This document shows, in pieces, positions 49,991 to 61,369 of a DNA stretch of 64,000 nt. Origin of the DNA: Ficedula albicollis (lineage: Eukaryota; Chordata; Aves; Passeriformes; Muscicapidae); NCBI RefSeq assembly GCF_000247815.1, contig NC_021675.1:60915029-60979028 (forward strand). The letters are read 5' to 3'. The first letter of the stretch is position 1. Every line of letters starts with the position of its first letter. A program made the translations under genes and the position numbers. The notes beneath the pieces were generated by a model that was not told the origin of the DNA, made no database searches, and worked only from the letters and a program-made list of their open reading frames with translations.

Positions 49991-50808
49991 TAATTTATGT
50001 TTAACTCTCTGTTTTACTTGTAATTATCACTGTTCTTAAAAGTTTTCTATTGAAACCAGCGGTAATTATGTATAAATGTAAAAAATGTATAATCCAAAAA
50101 AAAGCGCATCACTAGTAAAAAAGGAAAAAAAAAAGGTACTTTTATTGAAACACTGCTATTGCAACTGTTATGTGGTAGCACTGCAACATTGGCTGTGATT
50201 TTGCTGTTACACTAGAATTGTCAACTCACTTCTCTTCATTGTTATGAAAAAAAAAAACCTTATAAAAATGGGTGCAGCGAGATTTATCAGCAGTAATATT
50301 GGACTATACTAAATCCAAAAAAACTGGCAGTGTACTGGCCTCATTGGCCTCTTTTGGCCTTCTTAAAATCTGAAGTATTTGCAATTTCAACAACACTCTG
50401 TACTTTTCAGAGTGCTTCAAGCAGTATGATCTGAAACATTCTAACAGAACCATCAAGATTTACAGCTGCTTTCTTTGCTTTCTCTTTTGACATTGAATGT
50501 TTTATATGGCTTTGGAACAGCCCATCCATATAAAGTACTCAGAAATGCTCAGAGGACAATTAGGGGAAATGCACACAGTCTTGATTAATTTTTCAATGAT
50601 ATAAGCAATATAAACCAGTGCATATTTTTATACTCTGTTGAAAAGGGTGGTGGAAATGCCTGTGAAGAAATAGAAGGTATCAGGCTGAGGCGAGATGTTG
50701 TTGTTATCCACGATTCACATCCAATTTCTTGGGACTCTTTTATGATATTCTCATTAAATTATATCCTTCTTTATGAGTTTTCTTCTTTCAATGACTGGTG
50801 TAATGAGG

Positions 50809-50814
50809 AATAAA
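50809..50814 (+). promoter_or_regulatory. Candidate SORCS1 poly(A) signal
   Basis: AATAAA followed within 10 nt by TGTTTATTC. About 3.95 kb after the stop, a plausible 3' UTR length for this gene; not distinguishable by eye from the other AATAAA motifs at 48373 and 57268. Confidence 0.3.
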
Positions 50815-53800
50815 CTGTTTATTCATATAAAGTAGATGATTTATTAACTAACTGTCCTGTAGACAAAAACAAATCAGTGCTTTACCATTAATAGTTCATA
50901 GTGCAAAGCAGGTTTCATCTGGCATGATTATCAAGGTTAGCTGTGTTTTCAGTCCAGAGACCTTCTTTTAGTGGAGAGACTCTACTACTGTATGCTGTAT
51001 CTTTAATAGAGGTCCATAGAATGGAATTGCAGTAATTTCCATCCTCCTTACACAAGTACATGCTCAAAGAAATGTGTGGGGAAAAGAAAATCTTTATAAG
51101 AAATTAAATACATGCATTCAGTTGCAGTAGCTTTTTGATGATGAACCAGAGGTTCTGATAAGTTTTGAATTTCTAGTCTTTTTTCAAATCAATGTTCCTA
51201 AATAGATAGAATCAATGACAATTTCAGTCATGGATTTTTCCTATGTTTCCTATTAAAAGAGTTTTGTAATTTTTCATTAATGAGACTTCGGGGGAAAAGA
51301 GAGGCTAAACATTTTATTTCATTGCACAGTCCCTGCCAGTTGGAGTTATTATAGTTTTTTTATTGTATATTGATTGATACCACTGTATTGTTTTCATATT
51401 CATTTTTATTTCAGCATTTTAGATGAAAGTAAGTGCCAATTTCTCTCAAAATATTGGATTTCCACCAGGATGAAATTTATAAGCATTTATGTTTATAAAT
51501 CTTGATTTTTGAGTTGCAAAATTTTGTTTTGTCTTTTAAGTCCATCCATAAAGCTGCTTCCTGGCTCATTTTCTCTGTTTTAGTCCCAGTTGCACATTGC
51601 TTTCTACAACTCTCTTCAAGAGACTGGCACATAGCCAGTGCTAGTCTGAGAAAACTTAACTTTCATTAGAATGGCATTTAATTGACTATAAGTAAGGTCT
51701 ACTTAGATAATTTTCTTAATGCTAAGTTTATACTTTCATGTTCTGTATTTCCTTTCAGTGTCTTAGCACTTGCCCTCTCAGTGCCATTTAAAAGCATTTT
51801 TATTCCTGTAATGTTTTTGACTTATTTTTAGACTATAATCATCAAAGTGACAAATAACTCAGACCCCTGGTTAGCTTTTGCAATTAATAGCCTAACCCTG
51901 CAGTCTTTGGGAAACGTCAAGCTGTGCCCTCTGAAATATTTAATCTTCTGTCCCAAGCTAACCCTTCTACCAACAGATCACCTCAGGAGCTTTGCCTCCA
52001 GTTGTCTGTGCATGCTCAGATTGGAGGGGGTGCACACAGTCCAGAACAGCCCATTTCCCAAATCTGATGGGAATGCCATGCAAAGTTCTTATTTGTTCCT
52101 TCTTTTCAAGTATGCTGCATAAGCAGAGAGGGTGTATATTACTGGGGAAAGAAGAACCTGTAATGGTGCTTCAGGCTGCTCTGGAGGCTAAAGAATGCAT
52201 CCTCTTGGAATATTTTTTCATTGAAATCGATATGAACAGTAAGTTAGTTTCATGATTTTTAATATGAGATCTCATTTCTGTAAGTCTTCAGTCCCAGCTT
52301 TTTTCCTTCTGTTAAATGGAGTAGCAAATTACTTAAACTATGAATTGTGGAGCCATGTATGACTTCCATTCTTTTCATCCCTTTTTTTTCCTGATGTGAA
52401 GCTTGTCAGCATTATGTTTTCAGCTAGTTTATATGCTGGTAGCTGAGATAATATTCTGTAAGATGGTATCTAACAGAAGAATTACTGGAAGACTTAGAAA
52501 TATGTACTCTGAAATATGACATAGCTGTATGAAAAAATCCTTATCAAAGAGCTGTTATGGTTTGCATTAAATACTTTCTAGTAGTATCTCTAAAAATACG
52601 TACTCTTAATTGCAAACTCTTTGCCTCTCTCTCCTTCCAGATTGATTTTCTTTCAGAAGCAACATTTACTGCCCATGAAGGGAAGTGCATTCTTTCCCTT
52701 ACACCAGTAATTTTGCTTAATATTTTTTCCTTGCAACACTTGCATTTCACACAAAATTCATCTATCTTGATCAGCCTTGATTTCTGAGTTTCTGTAGAAT
52801 TTTCATCTTTACACTGATTACTTGCAATACTGTGGACATAAAGCCTTGCTGGGCAGCAATAATACAACTAGCAGTACCTGGCACTGCTTAAATAATATGC
52901 CTTTTTTTCATGTATTTTTAATGGTATAATAAGTATATTAATCACCAGGAAGGCCAGGTATTCTGAATAACTTTCTAAGCATGTCTTATATTTCTATTTT
53001 ATTTGCTGCTAATTTTAGCCAGCTTTTGATACTTATATTTAGTTCTTACGGCAGTGTCTGCTCCTGCAGATCAAAGCAAATGAATTGGCTTATTCACTTT
53101 TTAGAAAAAGTATTAATTCACACTGCTTATTGATTAAAAGAGTTTAAAAAGGAAATCTTTCTGAAATGGTGAAAGAGATACTTTTAATGAGGATAGCTCA
53201 TACAGGAAAACATGAGGCTTATATCCATGTGGCTTTGGAGATATTTTTGTTATGGATTTTGCATAGAAAGGACTGCGCAGAAGAAAACTAATCCCAAACA
53301 TCAGCAACATGCACATAGGCAGTTTGCAAATGGTAAAACTAGTCCAAAGGAGAATATCGTAATACACAACCTCTAGGTTTCAGGTTCACATTAGGACCTT
53401 TAAATGATTAAAATTATAGAATATCTTCGAAACAAGATGCCCAGGGAATTCCCAAATTCACTGGCTCCATTTACTTGTGAATACGCTCCTCTCTTTGGGG
53501 TTAATCTTTTGAGATGCTGAGTAGCAATGTAATTGTTCATTAAATCACTTGCATTGTTTAATGCTTCCAAATATTTTCCAAGTAGTTTGGGAAACTATAG
53601 AAAAAAAGCCCCAATTTCCACTCTTTTCTGTTTCTCCTTCTTTCCCCACCACCCCTTCTTTTGTAGCCCTTTTCTTCTCTTTCATTATTGCTTCTGCTTG
53701 TGGCTCTGCCTTGCCTGGCCTCTCCAGATGACACTTCTCTACAGTCCACTTTTTCTTCCTTGCTTTTTGTTCTGCTTTATGTTTCTGTCTGTGTTTTTAT

Positions 53801-56800
53801 TGGGATATGCACCCTACTGTGTCCCAACTGGTAGCAAGAGGAATCACAGTCTCTTCCCTATTCCTGCCTCTCCTCTGAGCTCTGCAGTATTATCTGAGTC
53901 GATGAGGTTTCCTGTGCTTTGTGTCACTGCAGTTCATCCTTTCTGCTTCTTTTCCACTTTAGTATTTTTAATCCTTTCATCTTTAATTTTGGCTGTCATT
54001 TTCTCTAAATCTTTCTGGAACTCTTATTTTGCTTTTCAAGAATTTTTCTTAGATGTTCATCCCAGAGAGCACGTGCTTCTAGTTTGAGAGAGATGTGGAT
54101 GATTATTATACTCCCTGAAAGAGAAAAAACCAGCATTTCCTCTCTCACCAGTGTATATATTGATTTTGCTGATGATCTGTAGTGAAATTATGTATTTAAT
54201 TGCAGAGATGGTTATCTGTTTTCTCTCAAATATCTTTCTCTCCCTCTTTCTGGGTTACAGGCTGAGACATGGTGTTCCTATGAGTTTCCTGGAGCACAGC
54301 AAAGGCTGGCTTGCTTGGCCAGCCTTGGACTCTGGCAGGTACAGAATTGCAGCAGGGCTGGGTAGAGACACCTTGCCAGACCACTGTGCTGCATTTGTAT
54401 TCCAGTATGGGAAATGCTGAGACCCAAGTTTAGACACAGCCTTTTAGAGAAATTGTTACAGCCCAAAGCTGAAGAATAGGTGAAGTAAAGAGAATTCTTT
54501 GTTAATAGAGGGTTGGGAGCAATTTCACTTGACAGGTTTATGGAATGGGTCTGTATGAAACCTCTCCTAGAGGCTGGGGAAAATGGCTTGGGTTCAAGTT
54601 CATAAAATACAAATTTAAGCAAAGTCACCAGATAGACTTGGCAGAATGATCATGCTGGAGGAGCTTGGAGAATTTAATGGGAGTAAAACCATTGAAAAGC
54701 TCAGCAGTATTCTGGAAGGGTTCAGCCTATCTTAGGGAGTGTACGTGAGAGAGATGTGGGAGGGAGCACAGGACTAAACAGGACAAGGAAAAGCAGGGAG
54801 AAAGTCAGTGTTAGCAGTGTGTGTGGTTTTACCACATGTTGTTGATTTTGTTTAGCTTAACTCTTGAAGCTTACTTTAATTTGTAATGGCAACGATTTTA
54901 TTTTGTTGATTGCATGCAGAGACTTTAAACCTTGGGTCTAAAATAATGCAGCACAAGAAACATGCAAAATTATCACCATCTCTGCCTATAATTTAAGACA
55001 GATCTGACTCACCAGCATCTCACCTGAGGTGCATGGAAAAGATGTTGCTTTCAGAGCTGAGATGCCTGTACGTGTGCTCCAGATTATTGTGGGTCATTTA
55101 CTAATGGTGTTCCTCCCTAGCACAGCACTGAGCTAGGAGACAAGGGAAAAGAATTATTTTATAGAGTCTGTGTCTTGCATTTATACTGCTTAAATGTAAT
55201 TTGCTAGAATGCCTCTATGAGCTGTAATTTTATAATGTATAAAGAAGATGAATGGAGCTGGTGTAGTATTCCTGAGGGTAAACACCAGTGACTGGAGTTT
55301 ACTGAACATGTGACTAGAAATTTTAATTTTAGGAACAGAGAGTTCCTCCATTTCATATACACACCAGGCCTTTGAGTACAGATCCTTTTTTCCATTTGTC
55401 ACTGACAGGCTGTGATTTATTTCCTCATGGGTGTATAGTCATGGGTTGCACTTGCTGCAGTGCAGAAGGCTCTGGAGGGAAAACATAATCAAATGGAGAA
55501 GTGTACTTGAATTCTCTCTTGATCCCAATCTTCTCTGAGTTGCTTTTCTCTGATTGTCATTCTGCCAATAAACTGGGTTGATGTTAAAAGGTGATTAACT
55601 AATTTTCATCCTCTTCCATGTGGCTGAGGAAAAATGAATACAAGAAGTTTGCAGAGGAATAGCAGATTGGAAGAGGGTGGGAAACTTGGTCATCCAGCAG
55701 AGTGCTTTGGGAAGCTTCCACTTTTTATGTTTCACTTACCACTTATTTTTACAAATATGTACAGCACCTGTGATTTACCTTTCCATTAAACTTTTGATAG
55801 GTTTCTTTGCAGAAGGTGGTTTTAAAGAATGCCCTAGTGCGTTGCATGTGTGGGTTTAGGAGGCACCAGGTATTGCCCTCGTTTGCCTAAATGAAATTTA
55901 CTTGGTGCAATTGCTCTGTATTTATGAAGCAGCACTAGGAATATTACTTCATCCTAGATTGGAGGAATATTTGGAGAAATGAGAATTGGAATGGGAGAAT
56001 TTTCCTTTTTAAGAGTAAAGGATGGAAGCCAGCTTATTTACAGTGCATCTGAGGCTGCTCCAGCACAAGTGGGTGCAAAGTCTCTTAATCCCAATACAGA
56101 TAGATAAATATAGATTTTGTTGGCATTACCCATAAAAACAAAAGGGAAAAAATGGTAATTAGACCATGCCTAAATAATATTTTGTGGGTAATTAGAGCTG
56201 CAGGTCTTGGTAAGTATATGAAAGCCTATAAAATAAAAACTGGACTTGACATATGCCTTGTGAAGATTCACGAAGCATGTCTTGCTACCCTGTTGTTAAT
56301 GTGGAACACCATTTATTTGGTATTGCAGGGCCAAATTCTACCCTAACTTATGGCCATGCAGTTCCACAGACATTATCAACTCAGCTTTGTGTTACAGAAT
56401 TTCATACATGGTGAATTTGAAAAGCAACTAATTCAGCCTTCTTCTCAATGTACCTGTGCTTACACAGGTTACTGACTGATTTTCACCATAATTTTTATTC
56501 CCACTGCTAGCATGAGAGTTCTTTGGATAGATGTAAGGTAATTACAACCAAGGTAGAACTCAATTTTTAAACTGCTTTATGACTGCTTGGTCAGCAAATC
56601 TTAACACTGTATCCAACTGGATTTTTGACCAAGGAGTTATTCCACTCCATGTGAGGGTTCTTAGCAGTCATCAGTATTCTATAACCCCTACCTTTAACAT
56701 ACATGACCACGTAACCCTCTCCTCCTGCCTTTGCACATTCTAGTATTTGTGAAAACAGAACATGCCTTCTCCTAATTTTGTTTCAGGTGACCTTGACCTT

Positions 56801-57267
56801 AAGCAGGTTTCTTTGTATACAGTAACAGGGCTCAAGTGCAGAATGAAATAAATCCATAATTGGTGCATTGTCATAAATGGGGAAAAGTGTTATTTGTATA
56901 TTTTTGTAAATATGTAACATTTAATGGCAGTTTTGTAGTGACGTGCTGTTTTTGAGAAAAAGAAACAAATATATGTTTGAATATGCTTGACGTAACACTT
57001 AACTGTGATTCAATTGCACAAGTAATAGCTTAATCAAAAAGTCTTGTGCAATATGTAGTGCACACTCATAACCAAGTATCTGTTAGCGATCCACAAGCAA
57101 GTTTTGGCAACTGTTAACAATGGTGATGAACTGTGCAGTACAGATTATCACGGTCTCTTTCAGCTTCCAAACATGTAGCAGGCAAACTACTGTATACGTA
57201 CCTGTGTACTCCACTGCATCCAAAGGTATGCATTTGTCCTGAGAACCTGCACTCCAGGTTTTTCTTT

Positions 57268-57273
57268 AATAAA
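57268..57273 (+). promoter_or_regulatory. Candidate distal poly(A) signal
   Basis: AATAAA with a good downstream T/GT-rich element (TTGATTGCTTTGTTTTTC) about 25 nt later. It would imply a 3' UTR of about 10.4 kb, or belong to another transcript. Confidence 0.25.
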
Positions 57274-60200
57274 ATTTGGCTCTAAACTCTTGATTGCTTT
57301 GTTTTTCTTTTGAAGCTTTTCATGGGGGGAAGTTATTTGTGGAGGGGAAATGGTGTAACCAGTCCCTAGAGTTTGTGTGCGTGTATTTAGCAGCAAACTT
57401 CTCGGCAACACTGAGCTGAAAGGCTGCAGCAAACCTTCATTCTCCTCCTCTTCAGCCACTCCACTCCATCCTCCTCCACTGCTCGACTCCATTCCTAAGT
57501 AAGAAGGGAAAGTCCTTTTTCCTTTTCCCTGGGAGCTGAGTGCTGCAGTGTAACTGGTGGAGGGTGACATCCTGTGGTGAGACAGAAGCTGTGCAGTCAC
57601 TGAGTGTTTCTGTCCAGCTCAGGAATTCCGTAGGTCTCAGCCTTGATCTCCCTATAACAGAGCACCAACAGAACAAAGGTATGTGTGTGTTCTTCCCGTG
57701 CCTTTATTCCAATCTCTTTTTTTCTCTTTATTAATTGGCCTTCCTTTATCCCACTCTTTTCCTAAGGAGTTGCCAGTGCTGTAGAAGCTGCATTCTCTTT
57801 GAGGGGTCTGCAAGTCAAAATTAGCCCTTAAGCTGGATATAGCTGTGTGCAAGGATCAAGCCCTGACTCAAACTAAAACTGAGCTCCTCCAAACTATATT
57901 CAATCATATACAAAAGCAGCAAAACCAAAATCCTCAGAATTGTGTCCATCGGACATGCCCAGCTACTACATATATTTATTTCACTCTGCCTACAGTCTTT
58001 GGAAATGAGATGCAAAATTATGTAGTGCATTTCTATAAAGTCTTGGCCTTAATGTCCCAGACATTTTCTCCTACTGGTCCTGGCAAGCACTCTCTGTCTT
58101 TGCAAAGGTCACTGAATTGCTAAAGTCAGAATATGCCTTGCATCCCTACAGACTGGGCATTCCTTCCTGCTTCAAAGTTTAGAGATGAGCTGCTTTTGGT
58201 GTAGCTCATATTTCAGGCTGGAACAGAGTTCATGGTTTGCTGAGAGGCGTTGCTGCTGTGTAGCTTGGTGCCTTCCCATGAAAAGTCTGACACAGGTACA
58301 ATAAAAACTTGGTTCTTTTCACTGCCTGTTGCTCACAAGGGAAGAACAGAGGTGTTGCTAATTGTTGTGGTTGTGGATGTGCAATGTGAAGTCTTATTAA
58401 ACCTCATACTGGGATAAAGCAGCAACATGAATTATTATCTGCCGATTTTTTAATTAGCCATACAAACTTATAGAAGTTTTAATAAGACCACAAATGGATT
58501 ACTTATTCACAGAGTGGTATATTTTGAGGATCTAAAGATGGAAAATTAAAAGGAAAAATAATTCAGACAAGATTAAACTGAATTTTCTCAGCCTGCCCTG
58601 GTTCAGCACTTTCTCATGGTGCCTGTGAAGGAGCTGGCAGCTGGAGGAAGGCTGTGGTGTGGGCACTCTGACCCTACCCTGTGGCACACCATGCTAAATG
58701 TGAGGCTGGGTGCAGGAATGAAGCTTGAGGCTTCCCCGGCTTGTGCAGCTCAGCTAGGAAACATTGCAATTTGTCATTTTAGCTTCTCTAATCCTGTATT
58801 GTGGCTAGCTGAGACTTTAAACTGCAGTCTGTCTCCAAAAAAGTGGAATCTCAAATGACATCTCATTTTCCAAATTTAGTGCTCTGATATAAATAAAAGC
58901 AAAACTCAAAGAAATTCTAAAGTCTCTGATTTTTAATGATATTCCAATAGTTCTTTCCAAGCAAAGCTCCTGATTTGGAAAGTCAGGAGTGAGAACAGAC
59001 ACAGCCAAACTGTTCCCATAAATGAGACACCAAATAAAATTTGCTAATACTTAACCTAAAGGGCTACTTTACTTCAGAAACTGATTTCCGTAGAAATAAA
59101 AGAATAATTGTTCCACTTCTGTTTCCTTTGCTGTTGTCATCAAAGTCATATTAATTGCTATACTATTTTGAAGCTTAACTGGTTTCAATATCATCACAAG
59201 TCCTGTCTCTCTAATAAAACTTCTGAGGCATAAACAACAACCAATATTTTTTCCTGTTTTCCATTAAGACACTGATTTATTTTCTTTATATTTCGTTATT
59301 TTTCTTTTTGTGATTTAGGCCTTGAAAGATGTTTTGCTTTCTTATGGATCTAGCTGCTGTGGAGAAAACATTATGTACTCTGACCCTCATGGTTTTCAAA
59401 AGCTGAAGCAAAATAATACAAATGCTGCCTAGTGTATTTTGAAAGTGAGAAAAGGATCCATTCTTGCCATTACAGCATCATACAGGCCAAAAGCTGATCT
59501 CAAAAAAAAAATTCAAAATCAGCAGTACGTGCGAAAAAACAGGCTAAGAAAGTAAAAATTGTTAGGAATAATTCATTGAGGGCAATTAACAGTCTATTTA
59601 AAAATTAGTAATTAAACCAGGAATTAAGCTTATGTTCAGCTCAGGACCTTGTAGCTGTAACTCTATTGGTTCTACAAAATCTAAAAATACCCTTGATTAA
59701 GATTTAAATTTTTTGCTATCTAATAAATTGTGAAGGAATAATTTTGCATTGCATTGATCTTAAAAGAGAGATGCTTGCTTTAGAAGTCAAATTGAAAAGA
59801 ATATGATACACTGCTTTATAGAACGGAATGTTTTTGTAATTGCTGATGTGGGAAAAAAAAAAAGGTATTTTTCTGTGAAAGAAAACAGTTTCATTTATCA
59901 GTAGCAATGTGTCAGAGGAGCAGGGGGAAGCACACAAGGACGCTTAAACTGAACACTCTTCCAGCCTTCCTGGAGCTGGACTCTTCTGCTTTGACACACA
60001 GAGCTTTGTGTTTGATAGCTTTAAGCAATTACTTTCTGCCACGAATTTTGTTTATTGTTTATGGACCCATAAAAGCTTTTAGCATCAATAAAATGCTGTG
60101 ACAAGTTCTGCAGCTGAATTGGGCAGTTGTTTTGAACCTGATCATTAATTTTGATGCCCTCAGTGTTGTACTGTTAGTGGCAGGGACTATTTTGTTTCCT

Positions 60201-61275
60201 CATTTTTATAACCTATTAACACAGTTCCCTCCTCAAGATGATTTTTTTTTTCCCCACACTGGAATGACCTCATCTTTATTTTTCCCTTGAACTGCATGGT
60301 AATATGAATAGGATTTTTCCTTGTTTGGAGGAATTGCTGAGCCCCTTGTACCATCACCCACAGAGTTTATCTATTTACGACAGTCAGTGCCCAGACTCTG
60401 GATAATGTTGTAGAGGTCCAAAAGCAGATGATTGAGACACCAGCAATGCAATGCAGGTGGGGTTTTTTTTTTGGTTTTTTTTTTTTGCCACTTGCTTCTG
60501 CAAGTTTGGTGAATCACACAGAGCCTAGAGATACTTGCTGCATTTTAGACCACAGGATTATGTCAGGTTTGTTACTTTTATTTTCCCTGTTGTGTTTTTA
60601 GGTTAATTTTTGTTTGTTTTCATATATTTCATGTTTAACTGTTGATACTACACAGTACACAGACCTACCTATTATAACTCCATTATGATCTTGCAGACTG
60701 TAACTAAAGAAAAGAAACCAATTAACTGCTTTAGAATACTGCTTCCCTCAGTTTGAGAAAATGAAATGTATATTCTATTTAAGCTTTCTACTTCATAAAT
60801 TTGGTAATAATTGTGGTGTAACAGGAGCAAGAGCACAATCTAAGAAAAGGAGCACGGAGTAATTACAGCTTAACACTTCTCAATCTCATCTGTCACTCAT
60901 CTATAAGAAATTGCTACATTCATCTTTAAGTAGCCTGATAATCAGCTCAGTTTAATTTTAATCCACTTTCACTTCTTAGAGATAATTTTTAATGTTTTAC
61001 ATATTGCATAATTTATTAGTGGAGTTGACATCTAAGCAAACTGATGCAGATGCAACAGGCAAGGGGGAAGTGCTGCTATGAGCTCTAAATACACCAAATT
61101 CCACATTTCCATTGCCAAGAGAGCCCTCAGGCTGCATTCAAGTTCCAGGAGGTCATTGCTCAGTTAAATGGGGATACAACTGATACAAAAAAAACCCTCA
61201 TGATAATGTTCAAACATTTTTCAGCTGACTGGTACAGGAGAATGCTTCTCAGCTGAGGCTATTGCAGGAGACCTG

Positions 61276-61304
61276 CTAAGGTGTCACCTTAGCACCCTAA
61301 GGTG
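61276..61304 (+). repeat. Triple alternating inverted repeat, 8-bp arms
   Basis: CTAAGGTG, then one base, CACCTTAG, then CACC, then CTAAGGTG. The central arm can pair with either neighbour, giving two mutually exclusive hairpins with loops of 1 and 4 nt. Confidence 0.85.
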
Positions 61305-61363
61305 CTTCTGGAACTGACAAACACCAAGAAACAACGATACAAATCCTTTTTTTGACAGGTAAC

Positions 61364-61369
61364 TTTATT
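61364..61369 (-). promoter_or_regulatory. Possible minus-strand poly(A) signal
   Basis: On the minus strand AATAAA is followed by GTTACCTGTC and a run of seven A. The sequence at higher coordinates is AT-rich and UTR-like. This could be the 3' end of an unrecognised minus-strand transcript; no coding exon for it is visible. Confidence 0.2.

Larger units (their letters stand above)
46859..50830 (+). other. SORCS1: SORCS1 3' untranslated region (end uncertain)
   Basis: Sequence following the stop codon. AT-rich with T runs and ATTTA motifs, and a GC-richer block near 47.78-48.2 kb in which I see no gene. AATAAA candidates include 48373-48378, the AATAAA in the stretch near 49.03-49.07 kb and 50809-50814. 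A MIR-like SINE is embedded at about 49766-49990. The end shown is only the last of these candidates; a later site (57268) is also possible. Confidence 0.5.
50831..61344. other. Intergenic or distal 3' UTR, no gene recognised
   Basis: AT-rich sequence with scattered AATAAA motifs (57268, 60087 among them) and T/A homopolymers, such as 60464-60486. The pyrimidine-rich stretch 53.6-54.05 kb gives a long low-complexity open frame of 184 codons rich in Phe, Leu, Ser and Cys that I do not credit. I saw no local duplications here, in contrast to the SORCS1 introns. Confidence 0.7.

Noticed and set aside
53533..54087. 184-codon + strand open frame
   Set aside because: Its composition (Phe, Leu, Ser, Cys, Pro) simply reflects a pyrimidine-rich strand; no domain or family resemblance and no splice or promoter context.
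57187..57600. 137-codon minus-strand open frame
   Set aside because: No domain, no splice context, and overlapping open frames on both strands suggest composition only.
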